Source of the DNA: Fen-999 sp035654135
GTDB taxonomy: Bacteria > Pseudomonadota > Gammaproteobacteria > Burkholderiales > Rhodocyclaceae
Assembly (NCBI GenBank): GCA_035654135.1
Contig: DASRXN010000222.1
Location: forward strand, 1-5,459
Direction of reading: 5' to 3'
DNA length: 5,459 bases
Both the position numbers and the translations under genes were made by a program. Under the pieces are notes generated by a model. It saw only the letters and a program-made list of their open reading frames with translations. It was not told the origin of the DNA and ran no database searches. Of this stretch, positions 1 to 5,459 are shown one piece after another; the stretch's first letter is position 1; every line of letters starts with the position of its first letter.

Positions 1-1441
1 GCGGCGAAGCTGCGGTGGTCATGCGCACCTTGCCAACCGTCTGGGCGCGGTAGAGCGCCGCCACGCCGGCATCGCGCAACAGCGCACCCCAGGTGGCGTT
101 GGCGACGATCATCAGTTCGGCGACCAGCTTGTCGAGCGGCGAGCCGCGTGGCCGCTCGTCGATCTCGACGCGCCCCGGGCCATCGCCGGTCATCGCGTTC
201 CAGTCGACGACGAAGTTGTAGTCCTTGCGCTGCGGTGCGTTCGCCGACTGGCCGCGGCCGGCTTCGAGCACCGTCGCCAGTTCCCACAGCCGTTTCAGTT
301 CGTCGTGGAAGGGAAACTCGCCCAGACCATCGGCCAGCGTCTGCTCGTTGAACACCGGCTCGATGTCGTGGTGGCGCAGGTTGGCCACCACAGGCACTCG
401 CTCCAGCCTCGTTTCGTGCCCCTGCACCGACAAGTCGGCGGCGACATCGAGGTAGAGCGATATTGCCGGCACGGTCTTGCCTGCGCCGAGCGTGAATTGC
501 TCCACGGCGGCGTCAGGCAGCATGGTGATCTTGCGCCCCGGCATATACACCGTAGACAGCCGATTGCGCGCAATGCGGCCGAGGTCGGAGTCGGGCGCGA
601 TACCCAGTCCGGGGGCGGCGATGTGGATACCGATGCGCATGCCGCCATCGTCACCAACCGTGATCGAGAAGGCATCGTCGATCTCGGTCGTCTGGGCATC
701 GTCGATGGAGAATGCGCGCACTTCGGCCAAGGGCAGATCGCCGATGCCGGCGGGTTTGGCGAATGCCGGAAAGTCGGTGCCCTGCGGGAAATACTCGAAC
801 AGGAAACGGCCAAGGTGGTAGCCGTGCGTGTCCGCGATGGCGCCACAGCGCTGCATCAGCCGTGGCACGGAGAGGCCGGTGTCAGCGCAGGCGGCTTCCA
901 GGGCCTTGGTTTCCGGCCGATTGCGGTCGGGCTTGTAGAGCAGCTGCGCTAGCAGCGGCGAGAACTCGGCCGGCAGCGTGTCGGCCTTGAGATCGTCGAC
1001 CATGCGTTCGATGGCCAGCGCCTGCTGCCGCTTCCTTTCCTGGCCGGCGAGGGCGGCCTGAAGGATTTCCGGCGGCGCCTTCTTGAATCGTCCCTTGCCT
1101 TTGCGGTGGAAGTGGATCGGTGCCGAGTGCAGCCTGAGCAGCAGGGCGGCGGCTTCGACGGCGGCCGGCTTGTGTCCCGCGTAGTCGGCGGCGAACTCCT
1201 CGAAGCCGAACTCGGCGTCCGGGCAGGCTTGCCAGAGAAAATCGACGTCGATATCCGTCGCGTCCCGCTCGGCGCATTCAAGCAGATCGGCCGGCGATGG
1301 CACGTCGAAGCGCAGCAGGACGTTGGCCGCCTTCACTTTGGCGCGCTTGCCGGAGGCGAGTTCGACTTGCAGCGAGGTATTGTTGTCGGCGAGCACGGTG
1401 CCTGCCTTGAAGGCGCCGTCCTCCTCGAACAGGACGTTCAT
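1..1441 (-). CDS. RNB-family 3'-5' exoribonuclease (RNase II/R-like), C-terminus off the left edge
   Basis: Predicted cytoplasmic processive exoribonuclease releasing 5'-mononucleotides from RNA 3' ends. Reading right to left, 480 codons stay open to the edge. Residues about 1-45 look like a small beta-barrel (FKAGTVLADN, SGKRAKVKAANVLLRF). Residues about 77-140 resemble the helical/winged-helix region of cyanobacterial and plastid-type RNB enzymes. The RNB domain begins near 235 with the metal-binding motif FSIDDAQTTEIDDAFSI (244-260), then TVYMPGRKITMLP (297-309), the segment around ANLRHHDIEPVF (353-364) and RGSPLDKLVAELMIVAN (432-448). The usual D-x5-D-x-D-D pattern has Glu253 at its second acidic position. 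The rest of the RNB domain, with its catalytic arginine, and any S1 domain would lie off the window. The ATG overlaps the uppP stop as ATGA, with no clear Shine-Dalgarno before it, so translation is probably coupled. RNase II versus RNase R cannot be settled, so no symbol is given. Confidence 0.9.
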   Translation of the reverse strand, partial: MNVLFEEDGAFKAGTVLADNNTSLQVELASGKRAKVKAANVLLRFDVPSPADLLECAERDATDIDVDFLWQACPDAEFGFEEFAADYAGHKPAAVEAAALLLRLHSAPIHFHRKGKGRFKKAPPEILQAALAGQERKRQQALAIERMVDDLKADTLPAEFSPLLAQLLYKPDRNRPETKALEAACADTGLSVPRLMQRCGAIADTHGYHLGRFLFEYFPQGTDFPAFAKPAGIGDLPLAEVRAFSIDDAQTTEIDDAFSITVGDDGGMRIGIHIAAPGLGIAPDSDLGRIARNRLSTVYMPGRKITMLPDAAVEQFTLGAGKTVPAISLYLDVAADLSVQGHETRLERVPVVANLRHHDIEPVFNEQTLADGLGEFPFHDELKRLWELATVLEAGRGQSANAPQRKDYNFVVDWNAMTGDGPGRVEIDERPRGSPLDKLVAELMIVANATWGALLRDAGVAALYRAQTVGKVRMTTAASP

Positions 1442-2262
1442 GGCGTCGACCAGTCGACCAGCCCCAGCTGCCAGGTAGCGATGACGACGATACCGAAGGC
1501 GATGCGGTACCAGGCGAAAATCGTGAAGTCGTGGGTCGAGATGAAGCGCAGCAGCCAGCGCACGCAGAGGAAGGCGGAGACGAAGGCGGCGACGAAGCCG
1601 ACCGCCCACATGCCGAGGTCGTCGGCGTTCAGCAGTGCCCGCTCCTTGTAGAGCTGGTAGGCGGTGGCAGCGAGCAGTGTCGGGATGGCCAGGAAGAAGG
1701 AAAACTCGGTGGCTGCCTTGCGCGACAAACCGAACAGCAGGCCGCCGATGATGGTGGCGCCGGAGCGCGAGGTGCCCGGAATCAGGGCGAGGGCCTGGCA
1801 CAGTCCCAGCTTGAAGGCGTCGATGACGTCGAGTTCGTCGACGCTGTCGACACGGATGCGGTGCTCGCGCTTCTCGGCCCAGAGAATGATGAAGGCGCCG
1901 ATGATGAAAGCCAGGGCCACGGGCACCGGCTGGAACAAATGGGACTTGATCGTCTTGCCGAACAGCAGGCCGAGAATGGCCAGCGGCAGGAAGGCGATGA
2001 ACAGGTTGAGGACGAGACGCTGCGCCGCCGGGTCTCGCGTCAGGCCGGCCAGCACGCCAGCGATGCGGGCCCGGTACTCCCAGCAGACGGCGAGAATGGC
2101 GCCCGACTGGATGACGATCTCGAACAGTTTGCCGCGTTCGTCATTGAAATGCAGCAGATCGCCGGCCAGGATCAGGTGGCCAGTGCTCGAAACCGGCAGG
2201 AACTCGGTCAGCCCCTCGACGATGCCGAGTATCAGGGCGTGCAGCAGGGGTGTGAAGTCCAT
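1438..2262 (-). CDS. uppP: undecaprenyl-diphosphatase UppP (BacA)
   Basis: Integral inner-membrane enzyme that dephosphorylates undecaprenyl diphosphate to undecaprenyl phosphate, recycling the lipid carrier for peptidoglycan and other envelope polymers; overexpression is known to give bacitracin resistance. The 274 residues match the family length (E. coli about 273). The first signature, GIVEGLTEFLPVSSTGHL (13-30), carries Glu16, Glu20, Ser26 and His29, one off from E. coli Glu17/Glu21/Ser27/His30. The second, LIPGTSRSGATI (160-171), carries Arg166, equivalent to E. coli Arg174. Several hydrophobic segments follow (about 86-100, 113-128, 187-203, 217-236, 249-266). The ATG at 2262 gives the standard N-terminus (MDFTPLLHALILG), although no strong Shine-Dalgarno precedes it. 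The gene starts 33 nt after the ykgJ-like gene and its TGA overlaps the ribonuclease ATG by 4 nt. Confidence 0.97.
   Translation of the reverse strand: MDFTPLLHALILGIVEGLTEFLPVSSTGHLILAGDLLHFNDERGKLFEIVIQSGAILAVCWEYRARIAGVLAGLTRDPAAQRLVLNLFIAFLPLAILGLLFGKTIKSHLFQPVPVALAFIIGAFIILWAEKREHRIRVDSVDELDVIDAFKLGLCQALALIPGTSRSGATIIGGLLFGLSRKAATEFSFFLAIPTLLAATAYQLYKERALLNADDLGMWAVGFVAAFVSAFLCVRWLLRFISTHDFTIFAWYRIAFGIVVIATWQLGLVDWSTP
1445..1460. repeat. 8-bp tandem duplication GTCGACCA x2
   Basis: GTCGACCA occurs twice back to back, inside the last codons of uppP (residues LVDWST) and just upstream of the ribonuclease start. Each copy contains the palindrome GTCGAC. It is too short to be called mobile or regulatory; a chance or slippage product is most likely. 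Confidence 0.5.
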
Positions 2263-2295
2263 GTCCGGGTAGGCGCGGGAGAAAGGCGGGCGAGT

Positions 2296-2565
2296 TTAGC
2301 ACGGCGAAACGAATCGACTATTGTCAGTGTCCGAGGCGGTTTCGGCTTCCAGCCTGGCGAGCCAGGCCAGCGCCTCTTCGCGCGTTGTGCCGCACATTTC
2401 CGCCGAGGGCTGCAAACCGGAGCAGCAGGCCGGCCGTTCGGAGAGGCCAAAGATTTCGCAGCGAAAGTCAGTCGTGAGATGACGGCAGGCTGCACCCGCC
2501 GGTTTCGCCAGGCTGCTGATCGACGGTGCGATGCAGCAGGCGCCGCAGCCGGCCCGGCACTCCAT
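2296..2565 (-). CDS. ykgJ: YkgJ-family cysteine cluster protein, putative zinc/iron-binding
   Basis: Small 89-residue protein opening with MECRAGCGACCIAPSIS, the pattern of the YkgJ (CxxCC, putative zinc- or iron-chelating) family. Cysteines are at 3, 7, 10, 11, 27, 36, 47, 48, 58 and 89. The conserved blocks CRHLTTDFRCEIFG (27-40), ERPACCSGLQPS (43-54) and EMCG (56-59) follow in family order. The tail (60-89) is a short helix-like stretch then a polar end, finishing in Cys89. The second block has Cys47 where I would expect valine (RPxVC). No signal peptide or membrane segment is seen, so it is probably cytoplasmic. The molecular function of the family is not established; metal binding is inferred from the cysteines. 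The start is set by the family N-terminus and a GGAG that overlaps the stop of the preceding ybhB-like gene; the gap is 14 nt. Confidence 0.9.
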   Translation of the reverse strand: MECRAGCGACCIAPSISSLAKPAGAACRHLTTDFRCEIFGLSERPACCSGLQPSAEMCGTTREEALAWLARLEAETASDTDNSRFVSPC

Positions 2566-2576
2566 GAACTCGCGCT

Positions 2577-2580
2577 CTCC
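2577..2580 (-). promoter_or_regulatory. Shine-Dalgarno of the ykgJ-like gene, overlapping the upstream stop
   Basis: On the minus strand TAGGAG joins the TAG stop of the ybhB-like gene (2582-2580) to a GGAG ribosome-binding core. The core sits 11 nt before the ATG at 2565, slightly longer than ideal. It supports the 89-residue start and suggests that ribosomes ending the upstream gene can reinitiate here. Confidence 0.55.
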
Positions 2581-3128
2581 TACTTGCGGCCGTAGCGGGC
2601 TGCAAAGCTGGCAGAGGCGATGCGATTGGCGTTGATCATGTAGCCGACCAGCGCACCAGTGGCATCTTCCGGCACTTCGAGCTTTTCGACCTTCAGTGCA
2701 TGCACGGTGAAAATGTAGCGGTGCGGCTTGTCGCCCATGGGCGGACAGGGGCCACCCCAGCCGGGCTTGCCGAAATCGGTGCGCGTCTGCACCACGCCCT
2801 TGGGCATCTTCTTGGCAGCGGGGTCGCCGGCGCCCGGCTGGAGGCCATGCGTGTCGACCGGGATGTTGATCACCAGCCAGTGCCACCAGCCGCTGCCGGT
2901 CGGTGCGTCGGGATCGTAGACGGTCACGGCGAAGCTCTTGGTGTCCTTCGGTGCGCCTTGCCAGACCACAGCCGGCGAGATGTTCTCGCCAGCGCAGCCA
3001 AAGCCGTTGAAGACGTACTTGTTGGCGATCGGCTTGGTGCCACCGACATCGGGACTGGCGGCCCGAAAATCATCTGCGTGAGCGGCCAGGGGGAGGAGCA
3101 GGGCAAGCAGCAGGGTAAATGTCTTCAT
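2580..3128 (-). CDS. YbhB/YbcL family (PEBP, Raf-kinase-inhibitor-like) protein, exported
   Basis: Protein of 182 residues with a probable Sec signal peptide: short basic start MKTF, hydrophobic core LLLALLLPLA, then AHA-DD, so cleavage is likely after residue 18. There is no lipobox, which suggests a soluble periplasmic protein. The PEBP fold signatures are present: the ligand-pocket motif YDPDAPTGSGWWHWLVINIP (71-90) and GGPCPPMGDKPHRYIF (125-140). The last residues, MINANRIASASFAARYG, are also typical of bacterial YbhB/YbcL proteins. Eukaryotic relatives bind phospholipids and kinases; bacterial members have no well-defined role, so none is assigned. Mature cysteines at 45 and 128 could pair in the periplasm, which is inference. 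The ATG overlaps the transporter stop as ATGA and has a good GGAG 7 nt upstream, inside the transporter's last codons. Confidence 0.93.
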   Translation of the reverse strand: MKTFTLLLALLLPLAAHADDFRAASPDVGGTKPIANKYVFNGFGCAGENISPAVVWQGAPKDTKSFAVTVYDPDAPTGSGWWHWLVINIPVDTHGLQPGAGDPAAKKMPKGVVQTRTDFGKPGWGGPCPPMGDKPHRYIFTVHALKVEKLEVPEDATGALVGYMINANRIASASFAARYGRK

Positions 3129-4453
3129 CGTGATTCTCCGGCACCGGGGAAGCCAATGTTAGCCCGTTTCGGCAGGTTGCGCGCCCTGGCCGCACGCCCA
3201 AGCAATAGCGCGATCGCAGCCCAGACCCCGGCGACCGGCACCGCGAGCCACGTCATGGCGTGAGTCGACATTCCCAGCGCGCGCAGGCCGGCGAATATCC
3301 ACGACGACGAGGCGTCACCGCCGCGATGAACAAGGGTGTCGATGACGTTCTTCGCCTTGTACTTCTGTTCGGCCGGCAGCACGTTGAACAACGTCTCGCG
3401 CGCCGGCTTGCTGATCGCGTATTCGCCGGCGCGACGCATGACGCCGAAGGCCACCAGCGTGGTCAGCACCGGTTGCAGCGCCAGAACGGCGAAGCCGACG
3501 ATGGCAAGCACGGGCATCGCCACCAGCAATACCGTGGTGCCCAGCCGGCCGATCAGGGTGCCGAAGGCCGCGACCTGGATCAGCAGGGCCAGCACATTGA
3601 CGACGATGTCCACCGTTGCCAGCAAGCGCGTGCGCTCCGCACTGCTGGCGATCGCCGCCGGGATCAGTTCGGTTTGCTGGAAATAGAGGAAGGTGGACAG
3701 CAGCGAATAGAGAAAGAGAAACAGGCAGATGCCCAGCAGGTAAGGAGAACGAACGATATCGACGATGCCGGACCAGATGCCGCCTTGCAAGGGTGCTTCC
3801 GCGGGCGATTCGACGATGGCGGACCCATGCCGAGCCCAGCGGCGCAGCCGGAATATGGCAACGACGACCAGCAGCAGGAACGAGGCCGACACCAGTACCA
3901 TGCCCTTGGCGCCGACCAGCATGACCAGACCGGCCGTGAGCGATGGACCGACCAATGCGCCGGCCGTGCCGCCGGCCGAGATGAAGCCATACAGGCGCTT
4001 CGCCTGCGCGGTAGTGAACAGGTCGGCCATCAGGCTCCAGAACACCGACACGGCAAACAGGTTGAAGACGCTGACCCAGACGAAGAACGCCCGGGCCACC
4101 AAGGGCGATTGCGTGCCGCCGGCCTCGAAGGCGACATAGAAGCCGAGCAGGTTGGCGATGAAAAAGCCGTACAGCCAGGGCAGCAGGCGCTTGCGCGGAA
4201 ACCGCCCGGTCAGCCAGCCGAAGACCGGCGTGATGACCAGCATGGTAACGAACACCAGGCTGAAGATTTCCTGCAGGTTCGCCTGCCCCACCTGGATGGC
4301 CATCTCGTCGCGGATGGGCCGCAGCACGTAATACGCGGCCAGCAGGGCGAAGAAATAGACGAAAGCCCACAGCGAGGCGGCAAGTTCATCCGGCTCGGCG
4401 CGCGTGAGTCTCCGTAGCCACGCCCCATCGTGCCAGGCACGGCGTGCCGCCAT
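3125..4453 (-). CDS. MFS / NTP-NDP exchange (ADP/ATP translocase-like) transporter
   Basis: Integral inner-membrane protein of 442 residues with about 11-12 hydrophobic segments (about 26-45, 63-81, 91-108, 119-141, 156-181, 184-201, 237-258, 280-301, 306-325, 327-339, 400-419), and a polar loop near 202-230 dividing two halves. The first segment ends in YYVLRPIRDEMA (41-52), and the later loop EYAISKPARETLFNVLP (344-360) with EQKYKAKNVIDT (362-373) is also characteristic. These resemble the family annotated as NTP/NDP exchange transporters in free-living proteobacteria, related to the ATP/ADP translocases of Rickettsia and plastids and to MFS. The substrate is not established for such homologues, so nucleotide exchange should not be assumed. 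The ATG is 9 nt after the thiC stop with only a weak purine run (GAAAG) upstream; the stop overlaps the ybhB-like start as ATGA. A generic MFS exporter is the alternative reading. Confidence 0.85.
   Translation of the reverse strand: MAARRAWHDGAWLRRLTRAEPDELAASLWAFVYFFALLAAYYVLRPIRDEMAIQVGQANLQEIFSLVFVTMLVITPVFGWLTGRFPRKRLLPWLYGFFIANLLGFYVAFEAGGTQSPLVARAFFVWVSVFNLFAVSVFWSLMADLFTTAQAKRLYGFISAGGTAGALVGPSLTAGLVMLVGAKGMVLVSASFLLLVVVAIFRLRRWARHGSAIVESPAEAPLQGGIWSGIVDIVRSPYLLGICLFLFLYSLLSTFLYFQQTELIPAAIASSAERTRLLATVDIVVNVLALLIQVAAFGTLIGRLGTTVLLVAMPVLAIVGFAVLALQPVLTTLVAFGVMRRAGEYAISKPARETLFNVLPAEQKYKAKNVIDTLVHRGGDASSSWIFAGLRALGMSTHAMTWLAVPVAGVWAAIALLLGRAARARNLPKRANIGFPGAGESR
3136..3139 (-). promoter_or_regulatory. 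Shine-Dalgarno of the ybhB-like gene
   Basis: GGAG on the minus strand, 7 nt before the ATG at 3128, lies inside the final codons of the transporter gene (GGA GAA TCA CGA TGA). It fixes the ybhB-like start and shows that this gene has its own ribosome-binding site as well as the ATGA overlap. Confidence 0.7.
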
Positions 4454-4462
4454 GACTGACTT

Positions 4463-5459
<997 letters not shown>

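Noticed and set aside
305..952. Plus-strand open frame (215 codons) opposite the ribonuclease, plus minus-strand open frames at 295-846 and 882-1277
   Set aside because: The minus-strand frame starting at 1441 reads through the whole region with RNB motifs, so these are shadows in other frames.
2263..2295. Terminator in the widest intergenic gap, between the ykgJ-like gene and uppP
   Set aside because: The 33-nt spacer is pyrimidine- and C-rich on the transcribed-sense strand and has no GC-rich hairpin followed by a T run.
2300..2340. Possible minus-strand promoter before uppP: CTGACA followed by TAAACT
   Set aside because: The two boxes are 23 nt apart, too far for a sigma-70 promoter, and the -10-like box matches at only four of six positions. 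An internal promoter for uppP is plausible but not supported here.
1531..2595. Long plus-strand open frame (354 codons) opposite uppP and the ykgJ-like gene
   Set aside because: Same antisense artefact. It crosses two confidently identified minus-strand genes and shows only low-complexity acidic/Gln-rich sequence.
3260..4417. Long plus-strand open frame (385 codons) opposite the transporter gene
   Set aside because: Its product is rich in Gln, Asp, Glu, Gly and Arg with no domain pattern, as expected when the antisense of a Leu/Val/Ala-rich membrane protein in GC-rich DNA is translated. The minus-strand gene has clear family motifs over the same span.

Overview
The window is a densely packed, GC-rich (roughly 60-65% by eye) stretch of bacterial chromosome. 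All six genes lie on the minus strand, so transcription runs from right to left. Protein flavour (a proteobacterial ThiC, a UppP/BacA close to E. coli numbering, an E. coli-like YkgJ, a signal-peptide YbhB/YbcL protein) and base composition suggest a betaproteobacterium, possibly of the Rhodocyclales (Azoarcus/Thauera/Dechloromonas-like). That placement is an inference from pattern recognition, not a search result.

Layout in transcription order. (1) thiC, 5459-4463, C-terminal 331 residues; its N-terminus and any leader or riboswitch lie beyond the right edge. (2) A 442-residue polytopic membrane transporter of the MFS / NTP-NDP exchange (ADP/ATP translocase-like) type, 4453-3125, starting 9 nt after thiC. 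(3) An exported YbhB/YbcL (PEBP-like) protein, 3128-2580, overlapping the transporter by 4 nt (ATGA). (4) A small YkgJ-type cysteine-cluster protein, 2565-2296, 14 nt further on. (5) uppP, undecaprenyl-diphosphatase, 2262-1438, after a 33-nt gap. (6) An RNB-family 3'-5' exoribonuclease, 1441-1, overlapping uppP by 4 nt (ATGA) and running off the left edge after 480 codons.

There is no intergenic space above 33 nt, and I see no terminator hairpin, tRNA, rRNA, CRISPR array, insertion sequence or convincing internal promoter. The genes could form one long transcription unit or two (thiC to ykgJ, then uppP plus the ribonuclease). They do not form a single obvious pathway: thiamine pyrimidine synthesis, transport, an envelope protein, a putative metal-binding protein, cell-wall lipid carrier recycling and RNA decay. 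The two ATGA overlaps are the strongest evidence of coupled expression.

I do not see a previously undescribed system. The points most worth a second look are a glutamate in place of the usual second aspartate of the RNB catalytic motif, the NTP/NDP-exchange-like transporter directly behind thiC, and the overlap joining uppP to the ribonuclease gene.
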